From Cesiribacter sp. (lineage in GTDB: Bacteria > Bacteroidota > Bacteroidia > Cytophagales > Cyclobacteriaceae), in the NCBI GenBank assembly GCA_030147305.1, contig JASLAE010000502.1, positions 1 through 31,153 of the forward strand: 31,153 nt of DNA, given 5' to 3'. Position 1 is the first letter of the stretch. Each line of letters opens with the position of its first letter. A model generated the notes under the pieces. That model searched no databases, had not been told where the DNA came from, and worked only from the letters and a program-made list of their open reading frames with translations. Of the stretch, positions 8,179 through 15,413 are shown piece by piece. The position numbers and the translations under genes are program-made.

Positions 8179-10239
8179 ATGGACAAATTTCTGGAACACC
8201 TGCTTCATGAATTCGAAAGGCCATTCGATAATTCTGTACTGATTTTTTCTGTTATTTTATTAATAATTCTGCTATCGCCCATTGCCCTGCGACAGCTTAG
8301 AATTCCCGGTATTATTGGTCTTATTCTTTCCGGTGTCCTGATTGGTCCGCATGGGCTAAACATGATAGAGCAGAATTCTGCCGTGAATTTATTCTCTACC
8401 ATTGGCCTGCTGTACATCATGTTTATTGCCGGTCTGGAGCTGGACCTGAAGGAATTTAGTAAGAACCGCCATAAGAGCCTTATTTTTGGTTTTCTCACCT
8501 TTATTTTACCCCTGAGCATTGGACTGCCAGTATGCATGTACCTGCTGGACTATGGCTTCTTAACCAGCCTGCTCACGGCCAGCATGTTTGCTACCCATAC
8601 CCTGGTGGCTTACCCGATTGTAAGCAGGCTGGGGGTTTCTAAAAACGAGGCAGTAGCCATTACGGTAGGGGGCACTATTTTAACAGATACTGCCGTGCTC
8701 ATAATTCTCGCTGTGGTAACGGGAGCAGCCAGCGGCGGCTTAACCAGCGAACTGTGGATCAGGCTCGGGCTCTCCTTTCTTGCCTTTGTAGCTTTTGTAG
8801 TACTGGTAATTCCGGCTGTTTCGCGCTGGTTCTTTAAGCGCTGGGAAGATGAAAAACACAGCCACTACATTTATGTGCTGGTAGTAGTGTTCATTTGTGC
8901 TTTTGTGGCAGAAATTGCTGGTCTGGAGCCAATACTGGGCGCATTTGCTGCCGGGCTTATGCTTAATAAGTTTATTCCCCATACCTCTGTGCTGATGAAC
9001 CGCATTGAGTTTGTGGGCAATTCCCTGTTTATACCTTTCTTCCTCATAAGCGTTGGCATGCTGGTCGATGTGAGTGTGCTCATGCAGGGGCCTGCCGCGC
9101 TGATAGTAGCAGCCACACTAACGGTGGTATCGCTCGCAGGTAAATGGATAGCCTCTTACCTGACGGCCCTGTTCATGAAATATACAAGTGCCCAGCGCAA
9201 TATAATCTTTGGCCTCAGCAGTGCCCATGCGGCCGCTACGCTGGCCGTTATACTGGTGGGGTACCGCATTGGCATCATCGATGAAAACATCCTGAACGGA
9301 ACCGTAATCTTGATTTTAGTAACCTGCCTGGTAGCCTCATTTGTAACGGAAAGTGCAGGAAAAGACATGGTGCTCCAGGAAGATCTGCTGGACCCCACCA
9401 CCAATCTGGACCATGAAGAAAAAATACTGGTCCCAATTTCCAATCCGGACACTATGGAGCGGCTGATAGATTTCGCCTTAACCATTAAAAACCCCATCTA
9501 CAATGCCCCGATTTTTGGGCTGGCTGTGGTCGATGACGATGAAAAAGCACAGGTAAAACTGGCTGAATCACGCAAAATTCTGGAGAAAGCCATTACACTG
9601 GCTGCCTCTGCCGATCAGCATATTGAGGTGATTACTACCATTGACCAGAATGTTTGTGATGGTGTACGTCGGGTATCTAAAGAAGTGGCGGCCACTGATA
9701 TTGTGCTGGGCAGCTCTCCCAGGGCTGCTTTCTCTGAGATGTTTTTTGGCAGCTTTATCCGGCAACTGGTAAAAACCACTCAGCAGGAAATAATAATCTA
9801 CAATCCATCCATAGCTTTAAATGTGCACAGGGCAATCCGGGTTGTATGTCCGCCCTATTCTGAGCGTGAGTTTGGTTTCCAGGGGTGGCTGGAGAAGATC
9901 ATGCGGCTTTCCGGCGCACTTACTGTAAATACCCATGTGTACAGTACACAAAAAACCTTTCAGCATATTCAGCGCTACCTGAATGAAAATAAACTAAGCA
10001 ACAGGATCGAACACATAAGCATGGACAAATGGGAGGATTTCCTGGTCTTGGCAAAAGATTTTCATGTGAATGATATGATTGTGGTAGTCTCCCCCAGAAA
10101 AGGAAATGTTTCTTACAAAGCGGAAATAGACGTTATTCCTAACAAGCTGAGCAAGCATTTTAACAATTTCAGCTATATAGTGGTGTATCCAAAAGTTGAA
10201 GTACCTCAGCATGTTTCCCAACTCTCAGAATACGTTTAA
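8179..10239 (+). CDS. CPA2-family cation:proton antiporter, tandem paralogue
   Basis: This 686-residue protein is clearly homologous over its whole length to the preceding gene. Corresponding stretches include DNSVLIFSVILLIILLSP, LRIPGIIGLILSGVLIGPHG, GGTILTDTAVLIIL (Asp170 after Thr) and HTSVLMNRIEFVGN. It has about 12 membrane segments up to residue about 400, then two stress-protein-like domains (EKILVPISNPDTMERLIDFA and AIRVVCPPYSEREFGFQGW). It lacks the charged tail of its neighbour. I chose the ATG at 8179 because the eight extra residues from the TTG at 8155 align with nothing in the paralogue. The pair probably arose by tandem duplication and may differ in ion or regulatory ligand. 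The 197-nt gap leaves room for a separate promoter, but none with a convincing Bacteroidota consensus is seen. Confidence 0.9.
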   Translation: MDKFLEHLLHEFERPFDNSVLIFSVILLIILLSPIALRQLRIPGIIGLILSGVLIGPHGLNMIEQNSAVNLFSTIGLLYIMFIAGLELDLKEFSKNRHKSLIFGFLTFILPLSIGLPVCMYLLDYGFLTSLLTASMFATHTLVAYPIVSRLGVSKNEAVAITVGGTILTDTAVLIILAVVTGAASGGLTSELWIRLGLSFLAFVAFVVLVIPAVSRWFFKRWEDEKHSHYIYVLVVVFICAFVAEIAGLEPILGAFAAGLMLNKFIPHTSVLMNRIEFVGNSLFIPFFLISVGMLVDVSVLMQGPAALIVAATLTVVSLAGKWIASYLTALFMKYTSAQRNIIFGLSSAHAAATLAVILVGYRIGIIDENILNGTVILILVTCLVASFVTESAGKDMVLQEDLLDPTTNLDHEEKILVPISNPDTMERLIDFALTIKNPIYNAPIFGLAVVDDDEKAQVKLAESRKILEKAITLAASADQHIEVITTIDQNVCDGVRRVSKEVAATDIVLGSSPRAAFSEMFFGSFIRQLVKTTQQEIIIYNPSIALNVHRAIRVVCPPYSEREFGFQGWLEKIMRLSGALTVNTHVYSTQKTFQHIQRYLNENKLSNRIEHISMDKWEDFLVLAKDFHVNDMIVVVSPRKGNVSYKAEIDVIPNKLSKHFNNFSYIVVYPKVEVPQHVSQLSEYV

Positions 10240-10599
10240 TTTATGACCACAAGCATGCTTTAACCGTACTGGTAGTATATGATCAATTGCATTTATCTTG
10301 TAAGGCTTTTATGTTTTTATTGGGCTGATGACCAGGCTTATAGTTAACCAATCCAGGTTTAACTTATGCCGTTGGCAGCAGACGGTAACGATGAATTTTC
10401 TTGTTTTTGTTAAAGAAAAGGGCCCTGGCTGAAACAAGATCCTAAATTTATCGGTGCTGCAACAGAACAAAATTTCACAGATTGAGTAAAATATAGATAA
10501 TGGGCTTTTTCCTATAAGGTCATTTTTTGCCCTTAGTAAATCAGGTGAAGCAGTTTTTTTAATGAACAGCATATTTTTAACTAGTCAAAATTTTTTAAC
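10240..10599. other. 360-base intergenic stretch without a supported gene
   Basis: This AT-rich region separates the second antiporter from the YkvA-like gene. I see no terminator with a convincing stem and T-run and no exact TAnnTTTG promoter. A bulged inverted repeat (GTTAACC ... GGTTTAAC, 10343-10363) is the only structure noticed. An 87-codon minus-strand frame here (10309-10572) has no recognisable domain and is not called. The last 50 bases before 10600 are very A/T-rich, as is common just upstream of Bacteroidota start codons. Confidence 0.5.
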
Positions 10600-11952
10600 A
10601 TGAGCAGAGAAAGAAATTTAAAGAGGCTAAAAGCCTCACTTCGTGATACTCAGGAAATTCTAGCAGATCTGATTTCCGGTACGAGCCACGATGCCAGCAA
10701 AAGATTGCATAAAGCAAATAAGAGATTACAGGGCACCTATGACAATGCAAGCTCAGAACTGGATGCCTTAGTGAAGGATACTACAAAAGATGTACGCAAG
10801 CAGTATGAGAGCACCCGCAAGGATGTTACCAAGCAATATGCAAGTACCCGTAAGGACCTGGACAGACAGGCTGCCAAGGCAAAAGACCAGTTGGGCAACC
10901 GCTTCGCTGATGCCCGTGCTGCAGTGAGCAATATAGACCTAAAGTCAGGTTTAGGGGCAGGTGCGTTAGCCCTGGCTGCCAAAACAGGTCTTCCAGGCAA
11001 AGCGGCCAGTGCTGCAGCTTTTCTGGCAAAAACAGGCCTGGCTGCTAAAGCAGTAGATATAGCTACTAAAGCAGATCTTAAGAACCGTACTGCCCATTTG
11101 CTGGAAAATGCAGCGGGTGGTATTGTAAATGCCCACAACAGGCTTACCCCTGACCAGAAGCTGGTAGTGGTGAGCAAAAATGCCGGCCGTAACATCAGCA
11201 AAGCAGGCTATTTTGTACGTTTCTCGGCCCTGGCTATCATTATTATTTCTAAGCGCCATAAGCTGATGGAGCTGGGTACACAACTGTACAACAAGCTGAA
11301 AGATAACGAAGGCCGTGCAGCACTTACACAGGATGCCAGGGATCAGTTCGATACCATGCGCAGACTCATCAAAGCGTACTCCAATGGTCAGTACCGTGAG
11401 TTTCCATATCGATCCCTGGTTAAAATTGTAGCAGCTGTTATTTACTTTGTATCAGTTGTCGACCTTATTCCTGACTTTATTCCAGTATTAGGTCTTACAG
11501 ATGACCTTGCCATTCTGGCCTGGGTATTCTCTTCAGTGAAAGACGATTTACAACAGTTTGTAGATTGGGAAGCAGCTGAAGAAAAACGCCGTACCCGTCT
11601 GGCAGGTAAGTCAGAAGGCAGCCAGAAATCATCATCTGCTGGTGCAGGTGCTTCTGGTTCCATCGCCAATGTAGGAAATGCTTCTGCTTCCGATCGCAAG
11701 GCCAGCCCTAATGTAACTACGGCTACCGGTAGCGAAACAGGTAGCAAAGCAACCATCACCACGGGTGCCGCATCTACCAGCGGAGGTAGCACAGGCGCTG
11801 CCTCTGGCGGAGCAGGTGCCAGCGGTACATCAGGTGGTAATGCAGACCGTTCTTCAGGTGCTGGTTCCGGCGGTGCTTCAGGTGGAAGTGCCAATACCCC
11901 AAATCGTGGTGGTAGCGGGGCAACTGGTAACCAGGGCGGCAGCCAGTCATAA
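10600..11952 (+). CDS. Coiled-coil protein with YkvA-like (DUF1232) membrane domain and Gly/Ser-rich tail
   Basis: This 450-residue protein has three distinct parts. Residues 1-115 are charged and helical and include three 11-residue repeats starting at Lys63, Lys74 and Lys85 (KDVRKQYESTR, KDVTKQYASTR, KDLDRQAAKAK), the hendecad pattern of right-handed coiled coils and LEA/apolipoprotein-like helices. Residues about 118-155 are Ala/Gly-rich and amphipathic, and a short hydrophobic segment (about 204-216) follows. Residues about 270-325 match the YkvA/DUF1232 domain, with the signature DLIPDFIPVLGLTDD and two hydrophobic helices. From about 343 to the end the sequence is low-complexity Gly, Ser, Ala and Thr and probably disordered. 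Function is unknown; YkvA-type domains are small membrane proteins of unclear role. It starts at ATG 10600 and is followed by a strong terminator, so it is probably monocistronic. Confidence 0.85.
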   Translation: MSRERNLKRLKASLRDTQEILADLISGTSHDASKRLHKANKRLQGTYDNASSELDALVKDTTKDVRKQYESTRKDVTKQYASTRKDLDRQAAKAKDQLGNRFADARAAVSNIDLKSGLGAGALALAAKTGLPGKAASAAAFLAKTGLAAKAVDIATKADLKNRTAHLLENAAGGIVNAHNRLTPDQKLVVVSKNAGRNISKAGYFVRFSALAIIIISKRHKLMELGTQLYNKLKDNEGRAALTQDARDQFDTMRRLIKAYSNGQYREFPYRSLVKIVAAVIYFVSVVDLIPDFIPVLGLTDDLAILAWVFSSVKDDLQQFVDWEAAEEKRRTRLAGKSEGSQKSSSAGAGASGSIANVGNASASDRKASPNVTTATGSETGSKATITTGAASTSGGSTGAASGGAGASGTSGGNADRSSGAGSGGASGGSANTPNRGGSGATGNQGGSQS

Positions 11953-11974
11953 GCAAATTAATTTTTGTGTAGAA

Positions 11975-12006
11975 AAGGGAGCTGTTAATAAACAGTTCCC
12001 TTTTTT
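11975..12006 (+). terminator. Rho-independent terminator after the YkvA-like gene
   Basis: A 12-bp stem (11975-11986 with 11991-12002, one G-T pair) closes a 4-nt loop and runs into a T6 tract. It lies 22 nt after the stop codon at 11952. The upstream A run gives it some potential in the other direction, but no minus-strand gene needs it. Confidence 0.85.
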
Positions 12007-12009
12007 ATT

Positions 12010-12066
12010 ACATAGGCACACAATTTGTAATGAACTATTCTGTTCTCTTAACAGTAATGCCTATGT
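12010..12066. repeat. 9-bp inverted repeat in the leader region of the small lipoprotein gene
   Basis: ACATAGGCA (12010-12018) is the exact reverse complement of TGCCTATGT (12058-12066), with 39 nt between. Inside is a smaller CTGTT/AACAG hairpin. It lies between the preceding terminator and the lipoprotein start at 12098, so it could fold in a 5' leader or form a split operator. The pairing is seen directly; any role is inference. Confidence 0.45.
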
Positions 12067-12097
12067 TTATTTGGCTTAATAGATAAGACAGGTGTAT

Positions 12098-12490
12098 ATG
12101 AAGTACTATAAGATTTTAATTTTGGCTATGCTGATAGCCGGTTTTTCGGCCTGCAGCAGTTCCAGAAATGCTGGCGTATCCAGCGAGTCATCAGCAGAGG
12201 CGGCCGGTCCTTCTTCGAGAAGCACCGGAAACGATCCTTCTACCTCAATTTTCGGGGGCTCCGGCAGTAATAAAAAAGGCAATAGCAAAGCCTACCAGCG
12301 TACGCATGCCCAGCTTGTAGAAGAAGCAGAGGAGCGTCAGGAAGCAAATGCCAAACGCCGGGAGAAAGAAGCGAAAATGGCTGAGAAACCACAGTACTCA
12401 GACCCCAGCTATTTCGGGCATAAGAAAAAGCCTAAAAAACGTGCGGTAGGCAAACGCAAGCACTGCAAAGAGTGTGGCATTGTTCATTAA
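12098..12490 (+). CDS. Small lipoprotein with basic C-terminus and CxxC-His tail
   Basis: This 130-residue protein begins with a basic-hydrophobic signal (MKYYKILILAMLIAG) and a lipobox ending FSAC, so the mature protein would start at Cys19 and be lipidated. I chose the ATG at 12098 over the in-frame GTG at 12092 because it gives a standard signal peptide. The mature N-terminal part (about 20-65) is Ser/Gly/Ala-rich and probably a flexible linker. The middle is a charged helix (about 68-95, rich in Glu, Arg and Lys). The C-terminus is strongly basic and ends HCKECGIVH, with two Cys separated by two residues and flanking His, which could bind a metal or form a disulfide. No enzyme family is recognised. 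A terminator follows, and a 9-bp inverted repeat lies upstream, so it appears to be its own unit. Confidence 0.82.
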   Translation: MKYYKILILAMLIAGFSACSSSRNAGVSSESSAEAAGPSSRSTGNDPSTSIFGGSGSNKKGNSKAYQRTHAQLVEEAEERQEANAKRREKEAKMAEKPQYSDPSYFGHKKKPKKRAVGKRKHCKECGIVH

Positions 12491-12571
12491 AGCGGGTATT
12501 CAGGTAGGAAAGAACTGCCTGGTTGTGCTGTTCAGACATTAACTTTATTTAATAGGGAATACCTAAAACAG

Positions 12572-12595
12572 AAAGCGGCCTTTGCCGCTTTTTTG
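12572..12595 (+). terminator. Rho-independent terminator after the small lipoprotein gene
   Basis: AAAGCGGC (12572-12579) pairs with GCCGCTTT (12584-12591) around a 4-nt loop, and the T-run extends to 12594. It lies about 80 nt after the lipoprotein stop and about 50 nt before deoC. Its position argues that the deoC start is ATG 12644, since an in-frame TTG at 12593 falls inside the T-run. Confidence 0.85.
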
Positions 12596-12643
12596 TTTAT
12601 CAGATGTATTTTTAGCGAAGGCCTACCCCGATCACCAACTTTT

Positions 12644-13306
12644 ATGAAAAACCTTAACCGATATATAGAGCATACCAACCTGAAGCCAACCATCACGCAT
12701 CACGATGTTGAAAAGCTTATTGAAGAAGCCATACAGCATAGATTTGCAGGTGTTTGCGTGCCGCCTTTCTGGGTGAAAAAGGCAAAGCGCGATATTGGTG
12801 AAGCAGACGTGCAGCTGGTTACTGTCATTGGTTTTCCCCTGGGTTATCATATGACAGAGACCAAATTGGCAGAAATGGAACTGGCCATTAAAACTGGTGC
12901 AGACGAGCTTGACATGGTGATGAATGTCTCTGCGATGAAAGCAGAAATGCCCTGGGTTAAGATTGAAGTTGCCCGTTGTTCCCAGCTGGCGCACGAACAT
13001 GAAAAGATCCTGAAAGTAATCATAGAAACTGCTTATCTCACAGACAAGGAATTGGAGTTGGCCTGCCGCTGGTGTGCCGATGCAGGCGTGGATTTTGTAA
13101 AGACCAGCACAGGATTTGCACCCGCAGGGGCGAAGGTGGAGGAGATCCGCAAAATGCGCGAGCTGCTGCCCAGTCATGTAGGCATCAAAGCATCGGGTGG
13201 TATCCGTACGCTTGCAGATGCTGAGGCGCTTATTAAAGCTGGTGCCGATCGGTTGGGAACCTCAGCGGGTGTGTTGCTGATGCAGGAATGGGGTGGCGGA
13301 GCGTAA
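12644..13306 (+). CDS. deoC: Deoxyribose-phosphate aldolase
   Basis: This 220-residue class I aldolase cleaves 2-deoxy-D-ribose 5-phosphate to glyceraldehyde 3-phosphate and acetaldehyde, the last step in using deoxynucleosides as carbon source. The length matches the short bacterial DeoC form (about 220 residues). The Schiff-base lysine is Lys153 in VKTSTGF, the second active-site lysine is Lys182 in IKASGGIR, and the conserved Asp90 sits in ADELDMVMN. The phosphate-binding end is DRLGTSAGV. The start at ATG 12644 gives the usual N-terminus (YIEHTNLKP); the upstream TTG lies in a terminator. No other deo gene is next to it. Acylphosphatase follows after 115 nt with its own likely promoter. 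Confidence 0.97.
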   Translation: MKNLNRYIEHTNLKPTITHHDVEKLIEEAIQHRFAGVCVPPFWVKKAKRDIGEADVQLVTVIGFPLGYHMTETKLAEMELAIKTGADELDMVMNVSAMKAEMPWVKIEVARCSQLAHEHEKILKVIIETAYLTDKELELACRWCADAGVDFVKTSTGFAPAGAKVEEIRKMRELLPSHVGIKASGGIRTLADAEALIKAGADRLGTSAGVLLMQEWGGGA

Positions 13307-13368
13307 CCCTCATAAACATACTCCTGCCTGACTGAGTATATTACACAGGTAATCATTAAAAAGCAGTA

Positions 13369-13399
13369 TTTGGAATAATCATAGCTTTCTTTAATTTTC
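13369..13399 (+). promoter_or_regulatory. Candidate Bacteroidota-type promoter of the acylphosphatase gene
   Basis: TTTG (13369-13372), a 19-nt spacer, then TAATTTTC (13392-13399), one base off TAnnTTTG. Spacing is ideal for the Bacteroidota primary sigma factor. The start codon at 13422 would be about 15-20 nt after the transcription start. Confidence 0.5.
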
Positions 13400-13421
13400 G
13401 GCACTAAATATTTCGAAGCAT

Positions 13422-13688
13422 ATGAAGCGACTCCGCATTCATGTAACCGGCAAGGTGCAGGGGGTTTTTTACAGAGCCAGTACACAGGCCAAAGCAAAAG
13501 AACTGGGCCTGAACGGTTGGGTCCGGAATGAACAGGATGGCTCGGTGATGATTGAGGCCGAAGGAGCAGATCTTAAGCTGGACAAGCTGGTAGAATGGTG
13601 TCAGCAAGGGCCGGGTGCCGCGCAGGTTGCACAGGTCAACACTCAAGAAATTGTGCCGGAGGGTGTCAATTCTTTTGAAGTGCGCTAA
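13422..13688 (+). CDS. Acylphosphatase
   Basis: This 88-residue protein is a complete acylphosphatase, which hydrolyses the carboxyl-phosphate bond of acyl phosphates such as 1,3-bisphosphoglycerate or carbamoyl phosphate in the cytoplasm. The signature GKVQGVFYR carries the phosphate-binding Arg18, and GWVRNEQDGSV carries the catalytic Asn36. Length and fold order (beta-alpha-beta beta-alpha-beta) match the family, which is about 90 residues. It starts at ATG 13422. The gene lies between deoC and the cydAB genes on the same strand, but the gaps (115 and 379 nt) and a candidate promoter suggest independent transcription. Physiological substrate in bacteria is generally uncertain. Confidence 0.95.
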   Translation: MKRLRIHVTGKVQGVFYRASTQAKAKELGLNGWVRNEQDGSVMIEAEGADLKLDKLVEWCQQGPGAAQVAQVNTQEIVPEGVNSFEVR

Positions 13689-14067
13689 TATATATCATGG
13701 TCAACCCTGTTTTCCGATCAGAGGATAGTACGTTGCTTACCAAATGATAAGAAGTTCCTCCCATTCATCTTATACCTGTTAATTTGCTGGCTGCAGCTGC
13801 CTTGCTAACATTTTCCGTTAGATGCGGTTCTTCAACAGCTTAAACCAGCCTTTTCTTGCAGACAATGATCATTACGCCTGTTAGCTTATTTTCCCCGTCA
13901 GGGATTACCCATTTTAGCCGGTGTGTACCCCTGTAGCTGCAGCCAGGGCTTTGTATGGCAATTCAGTCCCCATGCTTAAGATTTCCTGCTCAGTATACTA
14001 GGCTGTGTGTAGCTTCTGTTGTACCTTCAGGCTGTATAACTGGCTACAACTTTTGCTCTTTAGCATT
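13689..14067. other. 379-base intergenic stretch upstream of cydA
   Basis: No supported gene lies here. Frames running into cydA from further upstream (from 13955 or 14005) are either in another frame or encode an N-terminal extension not typical of CydA. A 10-base perfect palindrome AATGATCATT (13864-13873) could be an operator, since cyd genes are often oxygen- or redox-regulated, but it does not match the FNR/CRP consensus. No exact TAnnTTTG promoter is seen. The nearest is TAGCTTCT at about 14007. The size of the region suggests the cydAB promoter and regulatory sites are within it. Confidence 0.5.
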
Positions 14068-15411
14068 ATGGACGACCTGCTGGCAGCACGCCTCCAAATG
14101 GCTGTTTCTTTGGGATTTCATATCATCTTTGCCTGTATTGGCATTGCCATGCCGTTTCTAATGGCCATCTCCGGCTACCGCTACCTCCGTACCCGCGACC
14201 CGCTCTATAAGGACTTAACCAAAGTCTGGTCAGTAGGCGTCGCTATTTTTTTTGCTGTAGGCGCAGTCTCAGGCACGGCGCTTTCTTTTGAACTGGGCCT
14301 GCTGTGGCCCGAGTTTATGGAGCATGCCGGAGCGATTATCGGTATGCCCTTTAGCTGGGAGGGGACCGCTTTTTTCCTGGAGGCTATTGCACTGGGCTTA
14401 TTTCTTTATGGCTGGGACCGGCTGCCCCCCTGGATTCACTGGGGCTCTGGTGTGGTGGTAGGTTTGTCTGGGGTGGCATCGGGTATTTTTGTGGTGGCGG
14501 CTAATGGCTGGATGAATTCCCCTGCGGGTTTCGATTGGGTAGATGGAAAAGCCTATAACATAGACCCGGTGGCGGCTATGTTCAATGATGCCTGGTTCAC
14601 GCAGGCCCTGCACATGACCCTGGCTGCCTTTGCCGCTACTGGTTTTGCTGTGGCCGGACTGCATGCCTTTTTGCAGCTCCGACATCCACACAATTTATTT
14701 CACCAGAAGGCCATGCGCATGGCGCTTACGGTAGGTGCTATTGCTGCCCTGGTGCAGCCCCTGAGCGGCGACCTTTCGGCCAAAGATGTAGCCCAGCGGC
14801 AGCCTGCCAAATTAGCCGCACTTGAAGCCCTGTACAAAACCAGCAAACCGGCAGATCTGCTCATTGGCGGTTTGCCTGATGATGAAACAGGCACGGTATC
14901 CTATGCAATTCATTTACCGGGTATGCTCAGCTTTCTGGCCCATGGCGATATGGAGGCTGAAGTAACAGGGCTGGACGCTTTTCCGCGTGACGAATGGCCC
15001 CCGGTGCTCATTGTGCATATTGCTTTCCAGATTATGGTGGCATGTGGCGGTGTAATGGCCCTTATAAGCCTTCTGTTTCTGGTGCTGCAGTGGCGAAAGC
15101 CACTGGTGCTGGAGAAAAAATGGTTTTTATGGCTGCTGGTGGTGGTGGCGCCCCTGGGCTTCATCGCCATAGAGGCTGGCTGGACAGTGACAGAGGTGGG
15201 CCGGCAGCCCTGGATTATCTATGGTATTATGCGCACAGCCGATGCTGTTTCTCCTATGCCCGGGCTTGTGGTGCCTTTCCTTCTTTTTACCGCACTGTAT
15301 CTGCTGCTGGCCTTTGTACTGATCTGGCTGATGTACCGGCAGATTAAGACCCTGCCCGATAAATATCCATCTGCCCGCCTGTTTTCAAAACCCACTCCCA
15401 AAGATTTATAA
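14068..15411 (+). CDS. cydA: Cytochrome bd-type quinol oxidase subunit I
   Basis: This 447-residue membrane protein is the heme-bearing, quinol-binding subunit of a bd-type terminal oxidase, which reduces O2 to water without pumping protons. Predicted ligands and key residues are in place: His18 in the first helix (GFHIIFAC), acidic residues Glu98 and Glu105 in SWEGTAFFLEA, His182 (ALHMT), Met323 (FQIMVACG), and the invariant GRQPW at 378-382. The quinol loop after SGDLSAKDVAQRQPAKLAALEA is short, as in the CIO/short-Q-loop type. The ATG at 14068 is chosen because the N-terminus MDDLLAARLQ places the His-bearing helix as in the family; an in-frame start at 14005 would add 21 atypical residues. 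cydB follows after 2 nt. Menaquinol is the likely donor in Bacteroidota (inference). Confidence 0.96.
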   Translation: MDDLLAARLQMAVSLGFHIIFACIGIAMPFLMAISGYRYLRTRDPLYKDLTKVWSVGVAIFFAVGAVSGTALSFELGLLWPEFMEHAGAIIGMPFSWEGTAFFLEAIALGLFLYGWDRLPPWIHWGSGVVVGLSGVASGIFVVAANGWMNSPAGFDWVDGKAYNIDPVAAMFNDAWFTQALHMTLAAFAATGFAVAGLHAFLQLRHPHNLFHQKAMRMALTVGAIAALVQPLSGDLSAKDVAQRQPAKLAALEALYKTSKPADLLIGGLPDDETGTVSYAIHLPGMLSFLAHGDMEAEVTGLDAFPRDEWPPVLIVHIAFQIMVACGGVMALISLLFLVLQWRKPLVLEKKWFLWLLVVVAPLGFIAIEAGWTVTEVGRQPWIIYGIMRTADAVSPMPGLVVPFLLFTALYLLLAFVLIWLMYRQIKTLPDKYPSARLFSKPTPKDL

Positions 15412-15413
15412 AA

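Noticed and set aside
10309..10572. 87-codon minus-strand frame in the gap before the YkvA-like gene
   Set aside because: No domain, no terminator or promoter, Cys/Phe-rich composition typical of random AT-rich frames.
12593..12643. TTG start of deoC upstream of 12644
   Set aside because: It lies in the T-run of a terminator and the extra residues are not found in the family.
13318..13339. ATACTC/GAGTAT hairpin after deoC
   Set aside because: Six base pairs with a 10-nt loop and no T-run; not convincing as a terminator.
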